Origin: Candidatus Dormiibacterota bacterium
GTDB taxonomy: Bacteria > Chloroflexota > Dormibacteria > Aeolococcales > Aeolococcaceae
Length of the DNA stretch: 35,394 nucleotides
NCBI GenBank assembly: GCA_003131685.1
Contig: PKWB01000112.1
Span: 179 to 35,572, forward strand
Direction: 5' to 3'
Under the pieces are notes generated by a model that was not told where the DNA came from, did no database searches, and saw nothing but the letters and a program-made list of their open reading frames with translations. Below, in pieces: positions 8,869 to 16,036 of the stretch (positions within the stretch are counted from its first letter, which is position 1; every line of letters begins with the position of its first letter). The position numbers and the translations under genes were made by a program.

Positions 8869-9179
8869 GTGGGCACCGTCGTCGGCCTGGCGAGCGGCAG
8901 CGCCCGGCTGGGCCTGCTGGACGGCACCATCCCCACGGCGGTGTTCGGCGCCCTCTGTCTCGGCCCGCGTTGAGCCGCCCCTTGATGTTCCGCTTCGCGC
9001 TCGAAACCATCGGAGCTGAGACACCCAAGGGTCGTGACTTCGCCGACAGGTGGCGCTATCAAGGGTTCCGCCACGCCTTTCAGGTGACGACCGTGGCCTG
9101 GGGGCTCGCGTTTCTGGCAGAAGCGCTATGCAAGCCTTTATCGTCGAGGTGGCGCGTCAGGTCGCTCGACGATGACTAG
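8869..9179 (+). pseudogene. Frameshifted remnant of a VC0807-family membrane protein
   Basis: Two adjacent frames together read like the middle and C-terminal half of VC0807-family integral membrane proteins. Frame one, 8869-8973, gives VVGLASGSARLGLLDGTIPTAVFGALCLG and ends in TGA. Frame two, from about 8970, continues with LSRPLMFRFALETIGAE and then WRYQGFRHAFQVTTVAWGLAFLAEAL before stopping at 9179. In intact members these pieces are continuous, with the Arg-Pro-Leu-Met motif straight after the Leu-Gly segment. A single frameshift near 8968 therefore separates them. The N-terminal helix is missing (TAG at 8860-8862) and the last helix is lost. Family assignment is from memory of conserved motifs. 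Confidence 0.6.
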
Positions 9180-9264
9180 TCGATCAACTAGACAGTCGAC
9201 GGCATCCGTCATCGGGCATGTGAGCCGCGGACCCACCGAGGATTCCATGAGAACGGCCCGCCAC

Positions 9265-9294
9265 TTGACGCCCCCCCCCGCGCGAGACTAATGT
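9265..9294 (+). promoter_or_regulatory. Sigma-70-type promoter of the liv-type operon, with C9 tract in the spacer
   Basis: TTGACG (9265-9270) and TAATGT (9289-9294) are separated by 18 bases. Nine consecutive C residues fill half the spacer. The start of transcription would be near 9301, about 20 bases before the first hairpin of leader C. Confidence 0.7.
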
Positions 9295-9300
9295 ACGCCC

Positions 9301-9451
9301 CGGTTGTCCCCAGCGCTCGATCACTGTCCGTACGACAGTGGGGTGCTGAAGTCGGCCGCTACCCCCGGGGAACCTTCCTCAGAGAGCGGGCAGCGGCAGA
9401 ACGAGGCTCTGCCTCATCTAGCTGTCTGGTAGCTGTCTGGAGGAGCTCTGG
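9301..9451 (+). ncRNA. Structured leader RNA, copy C (candidate riboswitch) before livH
   Basis: 5'-UTR of the liv-type operon. P1 hairpin is CACTGTC (9322-9328) with GACAGTG (9334-9340). It is followed directly by GGGGTGCTG, whose GCTG can pair with CAGC (9391-9394) as P2. Inside, CCGCT (9356-9360) pairs with AGCGG (9385-9389) as P3, and GGGGAA pairs with TTCCTC as P4. The block CCTCAGAGAGCGG matches copies A and B almost exactly. The element ends in GGAGGAG (9439-9445), eight bases before a GTG. A tandem 11-base duplication lies just before the Shine-Dalgarno. A 3' Shine-Dalgarno-sequestering hairpin is less clear here than in A, B and D. Known riboswitch class: none that I recognise. Confidence 0.6.
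9419..9440 (+). repeat. Perfect tandem duplication of 11 bp
   Basis: TAGCTGTCTGG occurs twice without a gap (9419-9429 and 9430-9440), immediately before the Shine-Dalgarno of leader C. The other leader copies do not have it, so it looks like a recent local duplication. Confidence 0.85.
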
Positions 9452-9577
9452 GTGATCCGTGTGGTGTCGCAGCCAATGACGGCGGGGCATGAGTGTCGGC
9501 GTTGTCGCTTCGTATGGGGGCCCCGATCCGGCACGTCCACCCACCGTCCGTTACGACCTAGCCGTCGCTTCACCTGA
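9452..9577 (+). CDS. Short ORF (41 codons) after leader C, upstream of livH
   Basis: GTG at 9452 lies eight bases after GGAGG, the same geometry as the gene start behind leader A. The frame reads VIRVVSQPMTAGHECRRCRF and then an Arg-rich tail, ending in TGA at 9575-9577, four bases before the ATG of livH (9582). No domain recognised. It could be a leader peptide whose translation couples to livH, or an accidental frame left by the way the leader was joined to this operon. The good ribosome-binding site is the main support. Confidence 0.4.
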   Translation: MIRVVSQPMTAGHECRRCRFVWGPRSGTSTHRPLRPSRRFT

Positions 9578-9581
9578 AATT

Positions 9582-10490
9582 ATGTCCACATTCCTGCCTC
9601 TTTTCATCTTCGGACTGATCGATGGAGCCATCTTCGCGGTGGCAGCGCTCGGCTTCACGCTCCAGTTCGGCATCACCAACGTCGTTAACTTCGCTTACGG
9701 CGAATTCATCACGTTTGGGGCTTACGGAGTCGTCATTGTCAACGCACTCGGCGTCCACATGAGCTTCTGGCCGACTCTCATCGTCGGTGGGCTCTCTGGA
9801 GCCGTCCTCTCCTTCGTTATCGGTCGCTTTCTCTACGGCCCGTTCTTCAAGCGGCGCTCGCAGCTGCTCTTCTCCCTCGTGTTGACATTCGCCGTTTCGC
9901 TGATCCTCTTCAATCTGTACCTCGTGATCTGGGGAAGTGGGTTTCGCGTCCTCGACACGTCGTCGTATCCCGCAGGAAGCGCCGATGTGCACACAGTGGC
10001 AGGCGTCACCGTGACCACCCTGCAGGTGCTGTTCGTCGTGTATGCGGTCATCTGCCTCGTCGGCGCGCACTTGGTGCTGCGGTACACGCGGCTGGGCAAG
10101 TCGATGCGAGCAATCGCCGACAATCGCGACCTGGCGACGGTTTGCGGACTCAACCTTTCCAGAATCACCAATGTCACCTGGTTGATCACAGGTTTTCTCG
10201 CCGGCTCGGCGGGCATCGTGGAAGCCCTTCAGACGACCAGCTTCGCTCCCAACCTCGGCGACACGTTCCTGTACCTCGTGTTTGCATCTGTCGTCCTGGG
10301 GGGAATCGGTCGCCCGGTCGGAGCGGTGCTCGGCGCGGTCATCATCGGCCTGGTCACGCAGCTGTCGGTACCCATCGTTGGATCGGAAGTGTCGCCGGTC
10401 TCCGTGTTCGTTGTCCTGGTGGTGCTGATGCTCTTCCGGCCGCAGGGTCTGTTTGGCTCGACCGGTCGCACCAGCTTCGCCGGAGGGTGA
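9582..10490 (+). CDS. livH: Branched-chain amino acid-type ABC permease (LivH-like)
   Basis: 302 residues from ATG 9582, chosen because MSTFLPLFIFGLIDGAIFAVAALGFTLQFGITNVVNFAYGEFITFGAY is the standard LivH opening. An in-frame ATG at 9489 would add 31 residues unlike the family. Eight or so membrane segments. The cytoplasmic loop LRYTRLGKSMRAIADNRDLATVCGLN is the LivH equivalent of the EAA motif, and VLGGIGRPVGAVLGAVIIGLV is conserved near the C-terminus. It forms the membrane channel with LivM. In this island the substrate is more likely a small organic acid or amide than Leu/Ile/Val (inference from neighbours). Confidence 0.92.
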   Translation: MSTFLPLFIFGLIDGAIFAVAALGFTLQFGITNVVNFAYGEFITFGAYGVVIVNALGVHMSFWPTLIVGGLSGAVLSFVIGRFLYGPFFKRRSQLLFSLVLTFAVSLILFNLYLVIWGSGFRVLDTSSYPAGSADVHTVAGVTVTTLQVLFVVYAVICLVGAHLVLRYTRLGKSMRAIADNRDLATVCGLNLSRITNVTWLITGFLAGSAGIVEALQTTSFAPNLGDTFLYLVFASVVLGGIGRPVGAVLGAVIIGLVTQLSVPIVGSEVSPVSVFVVLVVLMLFRPQGLFGSTGRTSFAGG

Positions 10491-10640
10491 CCACGATGCC
10501 CGATCGAGTTGCCCTGGTCATCACATCCATTCATCGCAATCGTGTCGCTAAGAGTGATCTCGCGTCGGGCCCAGGGCTTGGCAGTCGCGGTCAGCTACCC
10601 ACAGGGCACGATCAACGGATCGAACATCGAGGAGGCAGAC

Positions 10641-11900
10641 ATGGCGCGCATTAGCCAAAGACATGGTGGCCTTCTGGCCCGTGTCGCGGTGGGCACCTCC
10701 CTGGTGCTCGGGATAGCCGCTTGCGGGCAGTCGACATCGACGGCGAGCGGACCGGTCAACGTGGGAGTGCCGGCCGGATACAGTGGCACGACGATCATCT
10801 ACGGCACGCCGTGGTTTGACGGCGTTCAGACCGCTGTGAACTACATCAATAAGTACGGCGGCGCCGATGGTCACAAGATCCACCTGATACCCGTCAACAC
10901 CGCGTCAGATCCGGTGGATGCCGTCACCGCGATCCGTCAGATGCTCGCAGCCGACAACATCGTCCTGTCGATTGGCCTTGCGGCTCTGGACTGGACGGAC
11001 GCTCTTCCTATTCTCAACCAACAGAAGATGGTGAGTTTCACTCACATCGGGTCACCGGCCATCGACAAGTTGAACATGCCGTACAGCTACAGCACCGGGC
11101 CGTCGGATGCGGTTGAAGGCGCAGCGGTTGCTGAGTACGCGAACAGCAAGGGCTATCACAACGTCGCTGTCGTGTTCGATGCATCACAGTCTGCGCAGAC
11201 GCTCGTCCCGAGTCTGACCCACGCCGCAGGTGTCCTCGGGATGAACATCGTGACCCAACCCTCGATCCCCGTTGGCGCTCCATCGTACGAAGCGGAAGTT
11301 CAGCAGATCATCAACTCCCATCCTGATGCCATCCTGTTGCAGCTGGATCCGGGGACGTCGGGAACCTTCTTTCCAGAGCTACGAGCACTCGGGGGCGCGA
11401 ACATTCCCATCATCGCCACTGATGTCAGCCTGGATCCGAACTGGGTCAAGGCGGTCGGCGCTTCGTACTACGCCGCTCATGTCACCTCCATCGAGGCTGC
11501 CACGCAAGCCACCGGACCCGGGCTTGCGACCTTCAACAGCGGATTTGAGGCTCAGTATCACAAGGCGGCCGCGTTCCTCTCCATTTACGGGTACGACGGC
11601 ATGACCGTTGCGGCGCTGGCAATGGACGAGGCGAAGTCCACCGACCCGAGTGTGTACTACAGCCATGTGCTGGATGTCACGACGCCGGGCCCGGGTATCA
11701 CGAACGTCTATACCTACCAGCAAGGAGCGGCGCTGCTCGCGCAGGGCAAGAAGATCAAGTATGTCGGCGTGGGGTCTCCGGACACGTACAACCAGTTCCA
11801 TCGCGTGGCCGCCACCTTTGCCGCTGAGCAACTCCAGCCGAGCGGAACGGTGACGTTGATTCAGAACATCCCGGCCATCAGCCTGCAGCCCCTTCTGTAA
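10641..11900 (+). CDS. Liv/Urt-type substrate-binding lipoprotein
   Basis: 419 residues from ATG 10641, preceded by GAGGAGG six bases upstream. The frame is open back to 10509, but that part has no family character. Signal MARISQRHGGLLARVAVGTSLVLGIAAC carries the lipobox. The mature part is a type-1 periplasmic binding protein: VNVGVPAGYSGTTIIYGTPWFDGVQTAVNYINKYGGADGHKI, then DAVTAIRQMLAADNIVLSIG and later SYEAEVQQIINSHPDAILLQ. It should define the specificity of this importer. Its sequence does not by itself show the ligand. Second gene of the operon, 150 bases after livH, a gap with no other recognisable gene. Confidence 0.9.
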   Translation: MARISQRHGGLLARVAVGTSLVLGIAACGQSTSTASGPVNVGVPAGYSGTTIIYGTPWFDGVQTAVNYINKYGGADGHKIHLIPVNTASDPVDAVTAIRQMLAADNIVLSIGLAALDWTDALPILNQQKMVSFTHIGSPAIDKLNMPYSYSTGPSDAVEGAAVAEYANSKGYHNVAVVFDASQSAQTLVPSLTHAAGVLGMNIVTQPSIPVGAPSYEAEVQQIINSHPDAILLQLDPGTSGTFFPELRALGGANIPIIATDVSLDPNWVKAVGASYYAAHVTSIEAATQATGPGLATFNSGFEAQYHKAAAFLSIYGYDGMTVAALAMDEAKSTDPSVYYSHVLDVTTPGPGITNVYTYQQGAALLAQGKKIKYVGVGSPDTYNQFHRVAATFAAEQLQPSGTVTLIQNIPAISLQPLL

Positions 11901-12015
11901 GCTGAGTTGGTTGTGGTGCCCCGAATGTTGGTGAGGCGTTCCCCCGGCGCTCCGATGAGCGCCGGGGTGGCGCACGCCTCGGCCTGTGAATTGCGACCCC
12001 GGAGCGGCCTCTAGG

Positions 12016-13011
12016 ATGTGGCTCTACTACGGTCTCACCCTCGGCATCTACGGATGCCTCAACGGGATCCTGGCGCTTGGGTTCAACCTGCAATTCGGGC
12101 AAACGGGCATCATGAACCTCGCCTTCTTCCTGTTGGTCGCCGTCGGCGCCTACATGACTTCAATAGCCGGTGTCGGGCCGCCGCCAAATGACGGCGTCAC
12201 CCACTACATCGGTGGGTTCGGATGGGCGTTCCCCTGGGATCTCCTCTTCGGTGTGGCGTGCACGGTGGTGTTCGCCCTTGTGTTGGGAGGAGTTGCGCTG
12301 CACCGTCTTCGCAACGATTACCTGGCTCTGACGCTTGTCGCCATCGGTCAAGGCTTTCTGGTCCTGGCCACCAATGACGTCGGCCTCTTCAACGGTACGG
12401 CCGGGGTGAACGGCGTGGCCGGGCCGTTCCCACAGGCGTCAGTCGCGGACTACGAGTGGATATTCCTCGGTGTGTCATTCATCGCACTCGTGATCGTCTT
12501 TCTCGTCATCGCGAGGTTGGTGCGATCTCCGCTCGGCCGAGCCATGAAGGCCGTGCGTGAGGAAGAGGGCGCCGCGTCATCGCTGGGCAAGAACCCCTGG
12601 CGCCTGAAGATGATCGCCTTCGCAGTCGGCGCGGGCGCCGCTGGACTGGGTGGCGGTCTGTTTGCCATCTATGTCGGTGGCTGGAACGTTCAGGCGTGGC
12701 AACCGGGGGAGACGTTGATTCTGCTGGCCGCCGTGATCGTCGGTGGTCGTGGGCGCAATCTTGGAGCGCTCGTCGGATCCCTCATCGTCCTGGAAGGAAT
12801 CGTCACCGTCAGCAACTTCCTTCCTGCAATCGGCAGCGTGGAAATCCTGCCGAATCTTCAGAGCATCGCGATCGGGGTGCTCCTCCTGGCCTTCTTGTGG
12901 TGGCGTCCCCAGGGCATCCTTCCGGAGCAGAAGGAAAAGTTCCCACCGGCAGTGGTGCAATCCGAAGCGAGGCCGGGCGCGACGCCGCAGCAGTCGCCGG
13001 TCAACCCATGA
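12016..13011 (+). CDS. livM: Branched-chain amino acid-type ABC permease (LivM-like)
   Basis: 331 residues from ATG 12016 (GTG 11986 is an alternative). MWLYYGLTLGIYGCLNGILALGFNLQFGQTGIMNLAFFLLVAVGAYM is a typical LivM start. The cytoplasmic motif RLVRSPLGRAMKAVREEEGAASSLGKNPWRLKMIAFAVGA (about 175-215) is the ATPase-contacting loop, and the end has LLAFLWWRPQGILPEQKE. About nine membrane segments. Stop codon TGA overlaps the ATG of livG. Confidence 0.92.
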   Translation: MWLYYGLTLGIYGCLNGILALGFNLQFGQTGIMNLAFFLLVAVGAYMTSIAGVGPPPNDGVTHYIGGFGWAFPWDLLFGVACTVVFALVLGGVALHRLRNDYLALTLVAIGQGFLVLATNDVGLFNGTAGVNGVAGPFPQASVADYEWIFLGVSFIALVIVFLVIARLVRSPLGRAMKAVREEEGAASSLGKNPWRLKMIAFAVGAGAAGLGGGLFAIYVGGWNVQAWQPGETLILLAAVIVGGRGRNLGALVGSLIVLEGIVTVSNFLPAIGSVEILPNLQSIAIGVLLLAFLWWRPQGILPEQKEKFPPAVVQSEARPGATPQQSPVNP

Positions 13012-13841
13012 CCGGACTTGCCGTGGATGGAGATTCCGCGCCGACCGCGGTTGGCCAATCGCAGGCAACGGCAACGGCAACGGCGGCAAGCATTCGGCTT
13101 GACGATATTCGTTGCGCGTACGGCGGTGTCCAGGCCGTCAACGGGGTGAGCTTCGAAGTTCCGGCTGGGGCGTTCATCGGTTTGATCGGACCCAATGGAG
13201 CGGGAAAGACCACCCTGTTGGACTGCATCTCCGGGTTCAACCGAGGGTATTCCGGACACGTGTATCTCGGCGGCCAGGACATCTCACGGTGGGCGCCGCA
13301 CAAGATTGCGTCCAAGTCGCTGGTCAGGACGTTTCAGACGCCGCGACTGTTCCGCGGTATGACGGTGATGTCCAACCTCATGACGGCACCACCACGCCAG
13401 ATCGGTGAGACAATTCGTGGTGCCATCTTCGGGTCGTGGAAGGATGAGGAGCAGAAGAATCTTGTACATGCCCGAGAGGTGGCTGCAAGCTTCTCGTTGC
13501 AGCGTGTTCTCGACAACTACTGCTCCGAGTTGTCAGGCGGCCAGGAGCGTATCGCCGAACTCGCGCGGACGCTCATGGCGGACTGCAAGGCCATCCTCCT
13601 CGACGAGCCGTTCGCGGGCGTGAGTCCTGCCAACCGCGTGCGGCTTGCAGAGCATCTCGTCCGTCTCTGGCAGGAGCTCGGGGTGACCATCATCATGGTC
13701 GAGCATCGGCTGGAGTGGATCGAGCAGCTGTGCAGCTCAGTTCAGGTCATGGCCAATGGACGCATCCTCGCGAGCGGCACCATGAACGAGTTGAGGAAAG
13801 ATCGCCAGGTGCTCGAAGCGTATCTGGGAGCAGCACCATGA
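13008..13841 (+). CDS. livG: ABC transporter ATPase (LivG-like)
   Basis: 277 residues from ATG 13008, overlapping livM by four bases. Walker A GPNGAGKT (61-68), signature LSGGQE (175-180) and Walker B AILLDEP followed by FAGVSP are intact, and the switch His is in MVEHRLEWIE. The insert RTFQTPRLFRGMTVMSNLM after the first helix is characteristic of LivG. The first ~27 residues are an Ala/Thr-rich extension not usual in the family. It is one of the two nucleotide-binding subunits. Confidence 0.93.
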   Translation: MTGLAVDGDSAPTAVGQSQATATATAASIRLDDIRCAYGGVQAVNGVSFEVPAGAFIGLIGPNGAGKTTLLDCISGFNRGYSGHVYLGGQDISRWAPHKIASKSLVRTFQTPRLFRGMTVMSNLMTAPPRQIGETIRGAIFGSWKDEEQKNLVHAREVAASFSLQRVLDNYCSELSGGQERIAELARTLMADCKAILLDEPFAGVSPANRVRLAEHLVRLWQELGVTIIMVEHRLEWIEQLCSSVQVMANGRILASGTMNELRKDRQVLEAYLGAAP

Positions 13842-14611
13842 GCGACGCCATCGAACCGGCCACCGGCGACTCGGGTCAGGCTCGGTTGGAGGTCCAGAAA
13901 CTCTGCGCCGGATATGGGCGGCAGGACATTCTCTTCGACATCTCTGCGTCCTTTCCGAGCGGCCGCGTGACCACCATCATCGGACCCAACGGGGCCGGGA
14001 AGTCGACGTTCATCAAAGCGCTCTACGGGCTCGCTCGAGTGACGTCAGGCACTATCCTCCTTGAAGGAAAGCCGATACGTCCGGAAGCCCGCAACCTCGT
14101 CAAGTTGGGAATCGCGTATGTCCCCCAGGTTCGCAACGTTTTCGGCACCCTCACGGTGCAGGAGAATCTGGAAATTGGTACCTACGTGCGCACAGCCGGA
14201 TCGATGGACCGGGTTATGGAGCTGTTTCCCGACCTACGTGGCTTGCTGAAGCGTCACGCAGGCAAGCTCAGCGGCGGGCAGCGGAACATGCTCGCGGTTG
14301 GTCGTGCGCTGATGAGTGATCCGGTGGTTCTGTTGCTCGATGAGGCGACCGGTGGTCTTGCCCCGATGGTCGCCCGCGACCTCTGGGAGCACGTGGTCGC
14401 GCTCGCGAGAACTGACGGCGTTGCAGTGGCGGCCGTGGAGCAGAACGTGCGGCTCGCAATGGAGTTCAGCGACACGGTCTATGTGTTCGGCAGTGGGCGC
14501 AATCTCATTCACGGCTCATCGGCTGAGCTTCTGGCTCGCCCCGATTTCGAAGACCTGTTCCTCGAGTCGCAGAGCCAAGTCAATAAGCTGGCCCCGACGG
14601 CTGGCAATTGA
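13838..14611 (+). CDS. livF: ABC transporter ATPase (LivF-like)
   Basis: 257 residues from ATG 13838, overlapping livG by four bases. Walker A is GPNGAGKS, the Q-loop region is IAYVPQVRNVFGTLTVQENLEIG (the LivF form), the signature is LSGGQRNMLAVGRALM and Walker B is VVLLLDEA. The usual Asp-Glu-Pro-Ser-x-Gly-Leu is here DEATGGLAP, so the Pro after the catalytic Glu is replaced by Ala. The switch region is AAVEQNVRLAMEFSD, where Gln replaces His as usual in LivF. Last gene of the import operon. Confidence 0.93.
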   Translation: MSDAIEPATGDSGQARLEVQKLCAGYGRQDILFDISASFPSGRVTTIIGPNGAGKSTFIKALYGLARVTSGTILLEGKPIRPEARNLVKLGIAYVPQVRNVFGTLTVQENLEIGTYVRTAGSMDRVMELFPDLRGLLKRHAGKLSGGQRNMLAVGRALMSDPVVLLLDEATGGLAPMVARDLWEHVVALARTDGVAVAAVEQNVRLAMEFSDTVYVFGSGRNLIHGSSAELLARPDFEDLFLESQSQVNKLAPTAGN

Positions 14612-14622
14612 CACACGACCCT

Positions 14623-14647
14623 CCCCTGAGGGGCGATCGCCTGATCG
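14623..14647. terminator. Two small hairpins between convergent genes
   Basis: CCCC-TGA-GGGG (14623-14633) and CGATC-GCCT-GATCG (14634-14647) lie in the 39-base gap between livF (plus) and the ICL-like gene (minus). No U-tract follows, so a bidirectional terminator is only suggested by position. Confidence 0.35.
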
Positions 14648-14650
14648 GCT

Positions 14651-15529
14651 CTAACTCGAGAAGGGGTGAGCGCGTGACCATTCGGCGAGCTCGCCACTGC
14701 GAGTAACTGCATTCAACAGCTCGGGCGTCGCGCGAAGGGAATCGAGTTCATCAAGACGTCCGCCCGCCTTCAGGTGCTCCAACGAGTCGTAGATCGTCTT
14801 GACGGCCATGCCGTGCACGGGTTGGCCGAAGTAGCGGATACGAACGGCGTTGCGCTCGAGGAAGTCTCGGTCCTCGATCATCTCCTGAGTGAGGCCCACC
14901 ACGCACAGCGGCAACGCGGTGACCTCGTGAACCGCTTCGATGAGTGAGCGCGTCTTGGGAGCAATGCCGGGAAGCATGAGGGCGTCTACCCCACTCCCCG
15001 CGTAGGCTTCGATCCGCCGCAGCGCCTCTGGCAACGGCAGCTCGCTCAGGGCGCTGGTCCGCGCGATGATCACCGTTGATGCATCACGCCGCGCCGCAAT
15101 CGCCGTCTTGAGCTTGTCGACCTGTTCGTCTGCTGGGATGAGCTGCGAGTGGCGACCTTCCGCGCTCCCCAACTCACGGGGAACCAGGTTGTCCTCGATC
15201 TCGATGGCCGAGACGCCGACCGCCTCCAGATCGCGGATCAATCGGTACACCTGCAGCGGGGTTTCGCCCGCGTCATCGACGTCCACCATCAGGCTCGTCT
15301 CGATCACCCGATTGATACGCCGGCAGATCTCAACCATATCGGTGGCATTGGTGAGGGGCACACCGTCGGGCAAACACAGTTCGGTGGCTTTGGCCACTGA
15401 GCCCGCCAACTTGCACACGCGCCATCCCGACATCTCGGCGATCCGCGCCGAAAGAGGGTCGAAGATCGGCGCCGCAGGCAGGCAGCCAGGTCCGCGAAGT
15501 ACATCCCTGAGACGCTCGCTACGTAGTGA
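14651..15529 (-). CDS. ICL/PEP mutase superfamily enzyme, oxaloacetate decarboxylase-like
   Basis: 292 residues from GTG 15529 (VSLRSERLRDVL), which fits the family better than the upstream GTG at 15568 and has GGGGG at a suitable distance. AAPIFDPLSARIAEMSGWRVCKLAGSVAKA resembles the start of PA4872-type oxaloacetate decarboxylases. LMVDVDDAGETP replaces the DADTGYG-like metal loop, and IEIEDNLVPRELGSAEG replaces the IEDQ..KRCGH of isocitrate and methylisocitrate lyases. The catalytic Cys of true lyases is therefore missing, so a lyase of that type is unlikely. A 2-oxoacid decarboxylase or retro-aldol role on a C4 acid fits the family and the malate-centred operon next door. It is transcribed divergently from that operon. 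Confidence 0.82.
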   Translation of the reverse strand, partial: SLRSERLRDVLRGPGCLPAAPIFDPLSARIAEMSGWRVCKLAGSVAKATELCLPDGVPLTNATDMVEICRRINRVIETSLMVDVDDAGETPLQVYRLIRDLEAVGVSAIEIEDNLVPRELGSAEGRHSQLIPADEQVDKLKTAIAARRDASTVIIARTSALSELPLPEALRRIEAYAGSGVDALMLPGIAPKTRSLIEAVHEVTALPLCVVGLTQEMIEDRDFLERNAVRIRYFGQPVHGMAVKTIYDSLEHLKAGGRLDELDSLRATPELLNAVTRSGELAEWSRAHPFSS

Positions 15530-15609
15530 CACGTTTCGACCCCCGCGACGTGAAGCGTGCAGCACCAAAGACGGCGCAACACCGGATGAAACTCACGAGT
15601 CCAGGGCCG

Positions 15610-15638
15610 ATTTTACCATGGGTTGATCGCGCTCTTCA
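15610..15638 (-). promoter_or_regulatory. Promoter for the ICL-like gene
   Basis: On the minus strand TAAAAT (15615-15610) is a good -10. A weak -35, TGAAGA (15638-15633), lies 17 bases upstream. Transcription would begin near 15603, leaving an untranslated leader of about 75 bases in which I see no copy of the recurrent element. Confidence 0.5.
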
Positions 15639-15658
15639 TATACAGTCTCCCGCTGGTG

Positions 15659-15689
15659 AGCCTCGTCCGGAGCGTCTACAATCGGACCA
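15659..15689 (+). promoter_or_regulatory. Promoter giving a probably leaderless DUF3870 mRNA
   Basis: TACAAT (15677-15682) ends six bases before the ATG at 15689, so transcription would start at or next to the A of the start codon. No Shine-Dalgarno precedes this ATG. The -35 position carries only a weak match. Leaderless transcripts of this layout are common in actinobacteria. Confidence 0.55.
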
Positions 15690-16036
15690 TGGACGTCTGG
15701 CCACGCTACCTTCTTTCCGGACATGCGAAGCTGCCGCAGGACGCGGTCGCCCGGTCGGTGTATGAAATTCTCACGGTTGTGGTCACCGTCGATCCCGAGA
15801 CGGGGACGATCCTCGACGTCGGGTGCAGCATGGTGACCCGGCCGGCGCAGGAATTCGTCCATCACCTGCTTCTTGGTGTCTCGCTCGATGACCCTCAACA
15901 ACGCGTCTTCGATCTCTTGCAGAAGTACTACCTGGGGGGATCGCGCAAAGCACTTGCGGCGGCCATTCGAGACCTCTACAATTCATGGGCAGAGCTACGC
16001 ACCGGGACGGCGCAGAACACCCCATCCAGTGCGTAG
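15689..16036 (+). CDS. DUF3870-like protein
   Basis: 115 residues from ATG 15689. The frame is open to 15623, but the promoter -10 lies inside that extension, so the inner start is preferred. The pattern WPRYLLSGHAKLPQDAVARSVYEILTVVVTVDPETGTILDVGCSMVT, then a hydrophobic helix and YYLGGSRKALAAAIRDLYNSWAELR, fits the DUF3870 family as I know it. These are small proteins often found beside catabolic genes; function unknown. It is the first gene of the long catabolic operon and is separated from the next gene by leader A, which starts about 16 bases after its stop. Confidence 0.65.
   Translation: MDVWPRYLLSGHAKLPQDAVARSVYEILTVVVTVDPETGTILDVGCSMVTRPAQEFVHHLLLGVSLDDPQQRVFDLLQKYYLGGSRKALAAAIRDLYNSWAELRTGTAQNTPSSA

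Noticed and set aside
9322-9451. Leader family as a SAM-I/SAM-IV riboswitch (GTGGGGTGCC-like string)
   Set aside because: No GGCAACC kink-turn region precedes it and the downstream genes have nothing to do with methionine or SAM.
9489-9581. ATG 9489 as the livH start
   Set aside because: It would add 31 residues unlike LivH and has no Shine-Dalgarno at the right distance. ATG 9582 matches the family start.
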